In this document: piece by piece, positions 1 to 8,204 of the stretch
Layout of the letters: each line of letters opens with the position of its first letter
Numbering within the stretch: position 1 is the stretch's first letter
Virus record (IMG/VR): IMGVR_UViG_3300035670_012130
Span: 42,126 to 106,125 of that record
Length of the DNA: 64,000 nucleotides
Strand: one strand, 5' to 3'
Source of the DNA: a virus
The notes under the pieces: model-generated
What the model saw: the letters and a program-made list of their open reading frames with translations, nothing else
The model's database searches: none
Told to the model about the DNA's origin: nothing
Translations under genes and position numbers: made by a program

Positions 1-594
1 GACAAGAACGATGTTCCAATGGTCCTTGAAAAAGCAATTCAAAAATGTGTTAATGACAGACCTGGACCTTGCTGGATTGATATTCCTTCTGATATTCAAA
101 CCCAAGAAATCGATAATAGTTTTTTATTTCCAAATATTGAAACTGAAAAAAAAATTTTAAACAAAACTTATATTGAAGAATTTTTCAGTATTTTAAATAA
201 TAGCAAGAGACCATTGATTTTGTTAGGTTCAGGGATAAATATTTCTGATTGTAAACAAGAAGTAATTGATTTTATTGAATTGAATCAAATTCCAACAGTC
301 AGTACATTTTCTGCAAAAAATATTTTGCCTTTTGATCACAAATTAAGTATTGGCACTATTGGAATAAAAGGAAGTAGAGCTGGAAATTTTGCTTTACAAA
401 ATTGTGATCTGTTAATTGCTTTAGGTTGTTCATTAAATTCATCACATACGGGATATGATAAAAAACTATTCTCACCAAAATCCAAAAAAATCTTGGTAAA
501 TATTGATGAGAATGATTATTTGAAAAATAATGTAGATTTTGATCTATTTATAAAAAAAGACTTAAAAGGCTTCTTAAATGACATCAAGAATTGA
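1..594 (+). CDS. Thiamine-diphosphate enzyme, N-terminal/central part (5' end outside window)
   Basis: The reading frame is open from base 1, so the start lies upstream of the window. The ATG at 19 is internal, because the preceding codons (DKNDVP) continue the family pattern. The first visible residues carry the RPGPCWIDIPSDIQ motif that ends the pyrimidine-binding domain of acetolactate-synthase-like enzymes. They are followed by a Rossmann-like central domain (LILLGSGINIS, then LLIALGCSLN, then KKILVNIDEND). Such enzymes decarboxylate 2-keto acids using thiamine diphosphate. In surface-sugar clusters relatives such as YerE transfer a two-carbon unit to a keto sugar. The frame stops exactly where the C-terminal cofactor domain should begin, and that domain is encoded by the next, overlapping gene. 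Family assignment is firm. The substrate is unknown. Confidence 0.85.
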   Translation, partial: DKNDVPMVLEKAIQKCVNDRPGPCWIDIPSDIQTQEIDNSFLFPNIETEKKILNKTYIEEFFSILNNSKRPLILLGSGINISDCKQEVIDFIELNQIPTVSTFSAKNILPFDHKLSIGTIGIKGSRAGNFALQNCDLLIALGCSLNSSHTGYDKKLFSPKSKKILVNIDENDYLKNNVDFDLFIKKDLKGFLNDIKN

Positions 595-1333
595 CTGGAT
601 TGAAAAGTGTAATTATTGGAAAGAAAAATGGCCTTTGTATACAGATTGTTTCATTGATGACAATGATGGAATAAATTTATATACAATAATTGAGACTATA
701 AATAATTGCTCTAACACCAAAGACATTTTGATGACTGACGCTGGTTCTGCAAATTATGTTTGTTGCCAAAATTTAAAATTAAAAAAAGATCAAAAATTTA
801 TTTTTCCTGCAGCTCAAGGTGATATGGGATTTTGTATACCTGCTTGTGTTGGAGCCCAATTGGCAAATCCTGACCATAATATAATTGCAATTATTGGAGA
901 TGGCAGTTTTCAAACAAATATTCAGGAACTTGCTTCTATAAAAGCAATAAAATCTAATTCTAAAATTGTAGTTTTGAACAATGAAGGCTATCTAAGTATT
1001 AGAAACACACAAAGTAAATTTTTTAATGGAAATGTCTATGGTGAATCTAAAAGTACAGGCTTATGGTTTCCTGATCTTAAAAAAATTGCTACAGCATATG
1101 AATTCGAATATTTCAGAATCGAAAGTAATAAAGATTTAGTTGATATTTTTGAAAACGAACTTCACAGTGAAAAACCAATTATTTTTGACATCAAATGCAA
1201 ATATTCTCAAGATGTAATACCAACTTCAGCTTTAAAAATAGATAAAAATTCAGGTAAAAAAATTCAATGTGGCTTAGATGACATGTATCCTTTCATGAGC
1301 GATGAAGAGCATTCAAAAGAGATGTTATATTGA
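578..1333 (+). CDS. Thiamine-diphosphate enzyme, C-terminal cofactor-binding part
   Basis: This 251-aa protein is the C-terminal domain of an acetolactate-synthase-like enzyme. It has the diphosphate/Mg motif GDGSFQTNIQEL at residues 107-118, closed by NN at 134-135, the usual spacing of about 25. The conserved AAQGDMGFCIPACVGAQLA lies before it. The start ATG overlaps the end of the preceding gene by 17 nt, in a different frame. It has its own Shine-Dalgarno-like AAAAGG 8 nt upstream, so it may be a translationally coupled second subunit. Alternatively one base has been lost from a formerly single gene; an A7 run lies at 552-558. Its own stop (TGA) overlaps the ATG of the next gene. Confidence 0.85.
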   Translation: MTSRIDWIEKCNYWKEKWPLYTDCFIDDNDGINLYTIIETINNCSNTKDILMTDAGSANYVCCQNLKLKKDQKFIFPAAQGDMGFCIPACVGAQLANPDHNIIAIIGDGSFQTNIQELASIKAIKSNSKIVVLNNEGYLSIRNTQSKFFNGNVYGESKSTGLWFPDLKKIATAYEFEYFRIESNKDLVDIFENELHSEKPIIFDIKCKYSQDVIPTSALKIDKNSGKKIQCGLDDMYPFMSDEEHSKEMLY

Positions 1334-2124
1334 TGAATATACTAATTACTGGTGGAGAAGGCTATGTTGCCTCAAACTTATATAAGAACCTTGAATCAAG
1401 TTATAATTTAACTACAATTTCAAGAAAAGATTTAGATTTGACTATTTCTTCAGAGGTAAATGCTTTTTTTGAAAATAAATTTTTCGACATTGTTTTTCAT
1501 TGTGCTGTATGTGGAGGTAGCAGGTTAAAATTAGATAGTTATTATGAAATGGATAATAATTTGAAAATGTATTATAATCTACATCAATTAAAAGATAAGC
1601 ATTTCAAAAAATTTATCACATTTGGTTCAGGTGCAGAAACACACTCATCTCATACTCCTTATGGATTGAGCAAACATGTAATAGCTCAATCCATCTCTGA
1701 AACTGAGAACTTTTATAATCTTGTAATTTTTGCTCTTTTTGATTCAAGTGAATGGGAATCTAGATTTATAAAAGCAAATATTTTACGTTACATAAATAAA
1801 GATTCTATAATTATTCACCAAGATAAATACATGGATTTTTTTTACATGAATGATTTTATAAAAGTAATAAAATACTATATTGAAAATCAAAGCTGCCCAA
1901 AATCAATTAATTTTTCATACGGTGAATCAACAAAACTTTCAGACATTGCAAAAAAAATCAACAATCTAAATAATTATAAAGTTGATATTTGTATAGAAAA
2001 TCAAGAAATTGCACCAAGCTATTGTGGAGATTATAATTTGGATGCATTGAATATTAATTTCGATGGCTTATACAATGGCATTGAAAAAGTTTTTGATGAA
2101 ATAAATTCTGCAAATTACAAATAA
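1333..2124 (+). CDS. NAD-dependent epimerase/dehydratase (extended SDR)
   Basis: This 263-aa protein begins with the Rossmann nucleotide-binding motif ITGGEGYVASNL and carries the catalytic YGLSK (YxxxK) typical of extended short-chain dehydrogenase/reductases acting on nucleotide sugars. The ATG at 1333 is chosen because it overlaps the upstream TGA (TGATG), a coupled start. A TTG three bases earlier is possible but unlikely. It is slightly short for the family (about 300 aa), and the glycine motif is a variant (GGxGxxxS). It probably oxidises, reduces or epimerises a sugar nucleotide, perhaps together with the thiamine-diphosphate enzyme just upstream. Substrate specificity cannot be read from the sequence. 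Confidence 0.8.
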   Translation: MNILITGGEGYVASNLYKNLESSYNLTTISRKDLDLTISSEVNAFFENKFFDIVFHCAVCGGSRLKLDSYYEMDNNLKMYYNLHQLKDKHFKKFITFGSGAETHSSHTPYGLSKHVIAQSISETENFYNLVIFALFDSSEWESRFIKANILRYINKDSIIIHQDKYMDFFYMNDFIKVIKYYIENQSCPKSINFSYGESTKLSDIAKKINNLNNYKVDICIENQEIAPSYCGDYNLDALNINFDGLYNGIEKVFDEINSANYK

Positions 2125-2146
2125 TAAAAATAAGTATAATGTAAAT

Positions 2147-2803
2147 ATGTCTAGATTTGATACAGATTTAATTTTCAAGATTGATGAAAAATGGTTTTGG
2201 CGTAAAGATGATTACAATTTGAAGACCTACAATGGCCTTTCAAGTGAGACAGATCTACTCAAAGTTGTTCAACCCTATCTCAAAGGTAAAAAAGTCGTAG
2301 TTCAAGCTGGTGGAAATTGTGGTATGCAAGTTGTTAAATTTGCAGAATTTTTTGATACAGTTTACACTTTTGAACCTGATCCTATTAATTTTCATTGTTT
2401 AGTTAACAATTTGCCATATGATAATGTAATAAAATTCCAGTGTTGTCTGGGCGATTCTCATAAAATGGTTTCAATGACTACTTTGCCCAATGAAATAGGT
2501 GGTTTTTATGTCAATGAAAATTTGGGTACAACTCCTACACTTAGAGTTGATGATTTGAATTTAACTTACTGTGATTTTTTACAGCTTGATGTTGAGGGTT
2601 ATCAACTTTATGCACTTAAAGGTGCTATAAACACAATCAAGAAATTCCATCCAGTTATTAGTGTTGAATTTGATTGGGCTTTTAGATATAATCACAGCAC
2701 ATCTGATATTAGAAATTTTTTAGCAAGCTTAGGCTACGAAAAAGTCGAGTCTTACACAACTGATCATATTTATATTTATAAAAATCTTTCATTTAGTTTA
2801 TGA
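2147..2803 (+). CDS. FkbM-family SAM-dependent methyltransferase
   Basis: This 218-aa protein matches FkbM/Methyltransf_21 enzymes, which methylate sugars and secondary metabolites. The S-adenosylmethionine motif is VVQAGGNCGMQVVKFAEFF (about residues 50-68), followed by the acidic ribose-binding end YTFEPDP. The family hallmark DFLQLDVEGYQLYALKGA is near residues 142-160, and VISVEFDW follows. Length is normal for a single-domain FkbM protein. It is separated from the previous gene by 22 nt. It overlaps the next gene by four bases (ATGA), so it sits in the same operon. A likely role is O-methylation of a sugar made or modified by the neighbouring enzymes. That is inference from context. Confidence 0.85.
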   Translation: MSRFDTDLIFKIDEKWFWRKDDYNLKTYNGLSSETDLLKVVQPYLKGKKVVVQAGGNCGMQVVKFAEFFDTVYTFEPDPINFHCLVNNLPYDNVIKFQCCLGDSHKMVSMTTLPNEIGGFYVNENLGTTPTLRVDDLNLTYCDFLQLDVEGYQLYALKGAINTIKKFHPVISVEFDWAFRYNHSTSDIRNFLASLGYEKVESYTTDHIYIYKNLSFSL

Positions 2804-3696
2804 AAATATTAATTACAGGTGCTGGTGGTTTTTTAGGATCAAATATTTGCAATTTGCTATCTAAAAAGCATGAAATTTTAGCTATATCTAGAAATTTTGA
2901 AAAACTAAATAGAGAAAGTAATATAATCTGTCATAAATTAGATATGGCAGATTATAATCTTTTAAAAGAACAAGTGCAAAATTTTATTCCAGAAGTAGTA
3001 ATTCATTGCGCATGGATGGGCGGAAATTCTTCTAGAGACATTAATGAACTGTGGCAAGCAGATAACATCATTTACAGCAATGAACTTCTTAAGTTTTGCT
3101 CATCTCTAGGGATTAGACATTTTATAGGATTTGGATCTTCTGCTGAGTATGGAAATCATTTATGCAAACTAAATGAACTCACAGTTTGTAAACCTACAAC
3201 CATGTACGGTATTACTAAGAATTCATTTAGACACATAGCAGAGAATTATTGTGAATCTAATAATATCAATTTCAGTTGGGTAAGACCAGTTTTTACTTAT
3301 GGTCCAAGAGATGTTGAGACAAGACTAATTCCTAAAGCTATTATATCTTTTTTGAAAAACCAAGATCTTGTATTGAATAAATGTTCAGCCGTAGTAGATT
3401 ATTTATTTGTTGAAGATTTTTGTAAAGCCATACAATGCATTGTTGAACAAGAAATAATTGGAGATTTTACCATATCTTCTGATGATGAAATTAATATAAA
3501 AAAATTAGTTGAAATGATTTATGAAAAAATTAATTCTAAATCTAATTTAATTTTTGATGAAAGTAAACCTGATTACAGCCATCAATATGTTTGTGGTTCA
3601 TCAGAAAAATTAAAATCTTTGTCTGATTGGCGCCCGCTGATTTCTTTAGAGAATGGTTTAGATAAAACCATTTCCTACTTTGAAAAGTTCGTATAA
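2800..3696 (+). CDS. NAD-dependent epimerase/dehydratase, second copy
   Basis: This is a 298-aa extended SDR of normal family length. The N-terminus MKILITGAGGFLGSNICNLL contains the canonical GxxGxxG cofactor motif. FIGFGSSAEYG is the catalytic Ser region, MYGITKNSF supplies YxxxK, and WVRPVFTYGPRD is the usual substrate-side motif. It is much closer to the family consensus than the 263-aa copy at 1333. The two are diverged paralogues or independent acquisitions, not a recent duplication. The start ATG overlaps the preceding TGA. Expected role: nucleotide-sugar epimerase or reductase within the cassette. Confidence 0.85.
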   Translation: MKILITGAGGFLGSNICNLLSKKHEILAISRNFEKLNRESNIICHKLDMADYNLLKEQVQNFIPEVVIHCAWMGGNSSRDINELWQADNIIYSNELLKFCSSLGIRHFIGFGSSAEYGNHLCKLNELTVCKPTTMYGITKNSFRHIAENYCESNNINFSWVRPVFTYGPRDVETRLIPKAIISFLKNQDLVLNKCSAVVDYLFVEDFCKAIQCIVEQEIIGDFTISSDDEINIKKLVEMIYEKINSKSNLIFDESKPDYSHQYVCGSSEKLKSLSDWRPLISLENGLDKTISYFEKFV

Positions 3697-3703
3697 TATT
3701 TTT

Positions 3704-4513
3704 ATGAATAATCTTTTGCTAAATTTTCTAGATGGTAATCGCATACTCGAATCAATTGATGCAGATATATACCTTGCATCATTATCAAAACACAAAACAT
3801 TTAAAAAACTTGTATGTGTTTACAATGTTGATTCCGAGCAAATCAAAAAACTTGAGAAGTATTATGATTATGTAATACCAGTTGAAAAAGGATTAACACC
3901 AATAAACTTTTGCTATTTAGCTTATTATAATTGGCTTTGTGAAAATGGCAAAGATTTCAAGTATGTAATGCATTGCGATATGCGTGATGTTGTAATTCAA
4001 AAAGATCCATTTGAATTTATGGAAAATCATCCAGATAAAGAACTATTTTTAGTTTGTGAAGGAATGAAAATTAAAGAGAATGATTGCAACAAAATGTGGC
4101 ATGACTGGGTTTTAAATACAATAATTTACAATAAAGAAACCTACGATGATTCTTATGTTTTGAATGGAGGAACATATGGTGGGAAAACAAATGCTTTTCT
4201 AAATTACTGTACATTGATACTCACAGCAATGAATAGAAAGTTCCATTATATTATTCCAGATCAAGCTATGTTGGGTTATTTATATAGACAATTAAGTCAA
4301 AATCCAAATGTTATGCTAACTCATCCTATGACAGATACTTTTTGTGCAACTGGCGAGGCAATAAAAAGAGATAACGTTGATGTTTATTTTGACGGTACAA
4401 ATGTCTGCAATCAATTAGGGGAAAAGTATTGTTTATTCCATCAATGGGATAGAACTGAGGTGGCTGAACTGTTAAGAAATAAGTTTAAAAATACTTTGTC
4501 ATTCAGCCTTTAA
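3704..4513 (+). CDS. Putative GT-A-type glycosyltransferase
   Basis: This 269-aa protein contains YVMHCDMRDVVIQKDPFEF, which resembles the metal-binding DxD/DxR region of GT-A-fold nucleotide-sugar transferases; the 'RDVxxQxDPF' form occurs in several uncharacterised families. Further conserved-looking blocks are YVLNGGTYGGKTNAFL and IIPDQAMLGYLY, the latter resembling a donor/acceptor loop with DQ. I chose ATG 3704. A TTG at 3680 would overlap the previous gene and add eight residues. The stop TAA overlaps the stop of the convergent gene on the other strand. The function is inferred from motif and operon context, and no specific family could be confirmed. Confidence 0.6.
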   Translation: MNNLLLNFLDGNRILESIDADIYLASLSKHKTFKKLVCVYNVDSEQIKKLEKYYDYVIPVEKGLTPINFCYLAYYNWLCENGKDFKYVMHCDMRDVVIQKDPFEFMENHPDKELFLVCEGMKIKENDCNKMWHDWVLNTIIYNKETYDDSYVLNGGTYGGKTNAFLNYCTLILTAMNRKFHYIIPDQAMLGYLYRQLSQNPNVMLTHPMTDTFCATGEAIKRDNVDVYFDGTNVCNQLGEKYCLFHQWDRTEVAELLRNKFKNTLSFSL

Positions 4514-5097
4514 CCTAATTCTCGTTCTATATCAATATCAAGATCTGCAGCTGTTTCAGGTTTAGCTTCATTTTTAGTAGCTAAAATAAGTTGAATAGTT
4601 TCAAACTCTTTCATACTCAAGTTAGAAAATTCATCTTTACTCATAGAAACTAAACCTCGTGTCATATAGTCTATTTCAACAACTAGTGGTGGCACGGGGT
4701 AAGTTTCTGTATCATTTGGGTTGTAATATTTTTTTGTCGCAACATAATAAAAGTTAGCTTCATCAGCATTCAAATATAGATAATTCTGATATTCAACCCA
4801 CAACTTTTCTACAATCTGATAGTCTAGCTTTTCTAATAATGAGATTTCGAATTCAGGCATATAATCTATGTTAGTACTTGTGTCATACGCTCTTAATATT
4901 GCTAAATTTAAAATCTCTCTTTTTTCAAATTCAGAATTTTGATAAACTATATTATCTTTTTTTCTAAATGATTTGGCATCTATCAACAAGCCTTCTTTCC
5001 AAGTTATTTCTCTAACTATAAACTTTACAGTATCTATCGTGATGATATGAGTTCTGTTTGATTTAATTTTATCGTAAAATTCAATAAATTCTTTCAT
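4510..5097 (-). CDS. Small tail protein, possible tail-assembly chaperone
   Basis: This 195-aa acidic protein is the last gene of the leftward structural block. It has no motif I can name with confidence. The pattern VKFIVREITWKEGLLIDA near the N-terminus, and a C-terminal helical segment (SMSKDEFSNLSMKEFETIQL), resemble the compact helical proteins encoded after tail-tube genes, such as tail-assembly chaperones or small baseplate-hub proteins like T4 gp26. Its ATG overlaps the upstream stop by one base (TAATG). Its TAA overlaps the stop of the convergent sugar-cassette gene. Role is inferred mainly from position. Confidence 0.5.
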   Translation of the reverse strand: MKEFIEFYDKIKSNRTHIITIDTVKFIVREITWKEGLLIDAKSFRKKDNIVYQNSEFEKREILNLAILRAYDTSTNIDYMPEFEISLLEKLDYQIVEKLWVEYQNYLYLNADEANFYYVATKKYYNPNDTETYPVPPLVVEIDYMTRGLVSMSKDEFSNLSMKEFETIQLILATKNEAKPETAADLDIDIERELG

Positions 5098-6338
5098 TAT
5101 AAAAATTCTGATACTCTAGTATTTGATAAACCATTAAAAGCTGTAAATTCTGTCAATCTTGCAGTAAAATTATATTCAATAAAATATCCAGAACCAGGAC
5201 TAATTGTTATTGTAGGTTGTTGCCAATCTACATTTTTCATACTGTAGAAAAATACACTTCCAAAGTACAAGGTCAAAGCAGATGCATTTGTTTGAATAAA
5301 TCCATAATTTTGAGGACTAAATAGTTTTAATGATCCAGTAACTCTTCTATTGCTTAATGATGCAAATCTTGGTCCAGCAATATCATAAAATTCGTACAAA
5401 TTATTTCCAAATGAGTAACCAGGATAGGTGAACGTAAAGTCTATAGATTGTTGAATTGACAAAGACATGTTGACGATTTTATGCACTGGCATACTATTTG
5501 AATTGTAGGAATTTTGAACAGCTTTGGCAAAATCTTTAAAAGCATTATTTCCTGTAAATAAGCCTGGATAAAAGGCGCAATCAGAAAGATTTATTGCTCT
5601 ATACTTGTCTTGAAAATTATTTGATTCATCAGTATTTAGTTGATTATCCAATTCGTTTATTGTCTTCATTTTTATATAATTGTTATTTAAAAATGGTCTA
5701 TAAACAGTAATATTATCTGGAGATATGACAGATCTACCTCCGACTAACGAGCATGAAATTTCTACATCACCAAGTTGATTTAAGCCATCTACGCTTATTT
5801 GAAAATTACTTACAAAAGCAGGCCCAAAAGATTTGTGTGTTGGAATACTTGAGCAAAAAAGTAACGGATAAAGCGGTATATAAGAAGCTCTATACATTAT
5901 AATTTCTGCAGAATATTGTTGATTTACATTAGTAGATAATATTGGGTTAAAAGAAAAGTTTCCTGAATATTGATAATTTGTAAATGTTGGATGATTTAAT
6001 GCAGCTAGACCTGAAAAATTTTGAATTGGTTGATATACATTGTCGCCAGCATTATCAGTGAAATTAGAACAATATAATGGTTTATATTCGTTAGAAAATC
6101 TTTTAGTAAAATAAAACCCTTGTGAAGCTCGATTTGACATATTTGCGCTTAGCAAATATAAATCCCATAAATGAGATCTTGAACCAGTGGTGTTTTTGGC
6201 AACTCTGTATCCACCAAATGATTTTAACTGTTGAGTATATAAACCTGTCGATGAAAAAGGAGCCAGTTCGCAAACATATATATTATGTCCTGATGCTGGG
6301 TAAACTCCATTTATGACATTGTTTATAATATCTGGCAT
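5097..6338 (-). CDS. Tail-tube-like virion protein
   Basis: This 413-aa beta-rich protein has no signal peptide or membrane segment. The segment FVSNFQISVDGLNQLGDVEI followed by CSLVGG, and the later RRVTGSLKLFSPQ, resemble the alternating strands of phage tail-tube proteins. They echo features in the 490-aa protein two genes upstream, such as KISGSLTYTGP. A good Shine-Dalgarno (AGGCGG) lies in the last codons of the upstream gene, whose TAA is directly followed by this ATG. It lies between two small genes that may be chaperones. It may be a second tube subunit or a tube-initiator/baseplate-tube protein. Naming is tentative. Confidence 0.5.
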   Translation of the reverse strand: MPDIINNVINGVYPASGHNIYVCELAPFSSTGLYTQQLKSFGGYRVAKNTTGSRSHLWDLYLLSANMSNRASQGFYFTKRFSNEYKPLYCSNFTDNAGDNVYQPIQNFSGLAALNHPTFTNYQYSGNFSFNPILSTNVNQQYSAEIIMYRASYIPLYPLLFCSSIPTHKSFGPAFVSNFQISVDGLNQLGDVEISCSLVGGRSVISPDNITVYRPFLNNNYIKMKTINELDNQLNTDESNNFQDKYRAINLSDCAFYPGLFTGNNAFKDFAKAVQNSYNSNSMPVHKIVNMSLSIQQSIDFTFTYPGYSFGNNLYEFYDIAGPRFASLSNRRVTGSLKLFSPQNYGFIQTNASALTLYFGSVFFYSMKNVDWQQPTITISPGSGYFIEYNFTARLTEFTAFNGLSNTRVSEFL

Positions 6339-6725
6339 TTATTTTCCGCCTGTCATTTCCAACCATTTTTTTGATAAGGCTTTCACTAATTCGTATCTAA
6401 TCATATTTACATTATGGGGATCTGGATAATAAGTTTCTACATTTTCCCCTTCTATAATCTTAATTACAGAAAAGAAATTTGTAATGATGTTTTTGCAAAG
6501 CACTGATGTTCGCAATAAAGGATTACCAGTTACAGAATTGATAATTGTAGCTTCTTCTATAATATTCGACATATCGGAAAAGTTTCTTCCTTTGACATCA
6601 CAAGAAATCAAACATTTTCCGTTCGGATCAATCTTATAACAAAGTATTTCACCATCTTCGTTTTTAATGATGTTACAATTTAATTTTAATTCAAATCTTT
6701 TTCCAGCGTCTACAAAAATACTCAT
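6339..6725 (-). CDS. Small conserved-looking tail-region protein
   Basis: This is a 128-aa protein with no recognised domain. The C-terminal part (NMIRYELVKALSKKWLEMTG) is predicted helical and ends in the kind of short basic/amphipathic helix seen in small tail-assembly proteins. The N-terminal half is beta-like, with Cys residues at several positions. The ATG overlaps the stop of the 490-aa gene (TAATG), and its own stop abuts the next ATG, so it is surely co-translated with both tail-tube-like genes. A chaperone or tube-cap role is possible but unproven. Confidence 0.55.
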   Translation of the reverse strand: MSIFVDAGKRFELKLNCNIIKNEDGEILCYKIDPNGKCLISCDVKGRNFSDMSNIIEEATIINSVTGNPLLRTSVLCKNIITNFFSVIKIIEGENVETYYPDPHNVNMIRYELVKALSKKWLEMTGGK

Positions 6726-8197
6726 TAATAAATTCCTGTTGATTTCAATACTGGGTCAAATGTATAATTCTGAGTAGCAACTGAAAAATTTACTTTATTT
6801 TTTTGGTATTCCATTCTAGAGTGTTCTTGAGAATCAGTTGACCATACAACTTCAGGTAGTTCTAACTTTATTGGCCCCATATCAAAAGTTATACCGTCAT
6901 TATTGATGCTACTTGGTCCAGACAGAAATTCAACCATCGCCCAAGGTTTAATAGGACCTGTGTATGTAAGTGACCCTGATATTTTACGTCCTTCTGAATA
7001 GTACCCATATGGTAAAGAATTTTTAAAGAAGTTTTGTTTTGAATCACTACTTTTTGAATTTAATGTAAAAATAGGTTTCAAATTATTTTCTATACTTATA
7101 TCCATCTCAGTGACATATATACTATCTAATTTTGATTGTTGAAATCCTCTGAATAACTTTGAGTCAATCATGGTTCCAAGACCAAACAACCCGTATTCTG
7201 GAGCACTTTTATAAACTCTTGTATTGAAACCATTTAATATATAACTTGGTTTTTTCTTAAAATAACTTTCAACGATTGAAGTAAAATTATTATATAGTTG
7301 AACTTGATATGTTCGGTCAACATTCAAAACTTTCAAGTCAATGTAAGCTATTATTTGTTCTCCAGGCTTAAAATTAATAGCAAACTTATCAACAAGACAA
7401 CCACTTAATAATCCTTGTTTCAATGTAAATAACGAAAATGATGCTTCTCTGCCAGTAGATTGAGGATAAGCTGAAATATATGATGTATCTCTATTAAAAG
7501 AAGTATTTATTCCAGCCCCTATGGTAAGTAATCTATTTGTTTTATCAATACCAGTTATTTCGATTAAGTCATAATATGAATTATTGTCAGATTTAATTTT
7601 TGCTTCAAATGGTAAATCTAAACCCATAAATTCAGCTATATTATCAATATACAACTGCGTTGATCCAACTCCTATAACTGAGGAGTTGTCTGTAGTAAAT
7701 CTTCCTATAAATGAAGTTGGTGAACCCTTGAATGCTTGAATACAATAATCAAAAAAAGCAGCAAGAGAAAAATCTAAATATCCCCAACTATCTACTTTAA
7801 AAGGATAGGTAAAACTTACATTATATTCTTTGGGGCCTAATTGAAATGTATTAGGGTTTGCTCCTTCACCAGCATATCTCTGACCAGCATCTGCTTCTTG
7901 CGCTCCACGTATATTAAAGTTGTCAATTGAAAAAAGATAATTTGAATTTATATTACTGAAAGATAAATTAAAATCTGGATCTTCAGAATACTCTCTGGAC
8001 AAAACAAACAAATCATAATAACCTGTTTCAAAAGCTGGAGCGTATAATTGCGAACTAAAGTTATTGTATGCTTCTTTATATAAATACTGGTTCGGAACAG
8101 ATTCTGAGCTTCCAATACTAGAGGCTAATATTGTTTGATCAACAGCAAAAGAATTAACATTTGATTTTATTGAACTTGCACGAATACTTTTTCTCAT
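6725..8197 (-). CDS. Tail-tube-like virion protein (490 aa)
   Basis: I start this gene at the ATG at 8197 because TAGG (overlapping the previous gene's TAG) sits 6-7 nt upstream as a ribosome-binding site. A TTG at 8221 would overlap that gene. The 490-aa protein is beta-rich. NVSFTYPFKVDSWGYLDFSL lies in the first half, with a central insertion around VIGVGSTQLYIDNIAEFMG that resembles a small beta domain. It ends with KISGSLTYTGPIKPWAMVEF, the kind of strand pattern found in tail-tube subunits. Its order relative to the connector and terminator genes fits a major tail-tube gene. A sheath protein was not recognised, so contractile versus non-contractile tail is undecided. Confidence 0.5.
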   Translation of the reverse strand: MRKSIRASSIKSNVNSFAVDQTILASSIGSSESVPNQYLYKEAYNNFSSQLYAPAFETGYYDLFVLSREYSEDPDFNLSFSNINSNYLFSIDNFNIRGAQEADAGQRYAGEGANPNTFQLGPKEYNVSFTYPFKVDSWGYLDFSLAAFFDYCIQAFKGSPTSFIGRFTTDNSSVIGVGSTQLYIDNIAEFMGLDLPFEAKIKSDNNSYYDLIEITGIDKTNRLLTIGAGINTSFNRDTSYISAYPQSTGREASFSLFTLKQGLLSGCLVDKFAINFKPGEQIIAYIDLKVLNVDRTYQVQLYNNFTSIVESYFKKKPSYILNGFNTRVYKSAPEYGLFGLGTMIDSKLFRGFQQSKLDSIYVTEMDISIENNLKPIFTLNSKSSDSKQNFFKNSLPYGYYSEGRKISGSLTYTGPIKPWAMVEFLSGPSSINNDGITFDMGPIKLELPEVVWSTDSQEHSRMEYQKNKVNFSVATQNYTFDPVLKSTGIY

Positions 8198-8204
8198 ATA
8201 AAAC

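Noticed and set aside
2135-2147. TATAAT just before the FkbM gene, as a promoter giving a leaderless mRNA
   Set aside because: No -35 element at the right distance, and the gene is in an operon with close neighbours. TATAAT is common in such AT-rich sequence.
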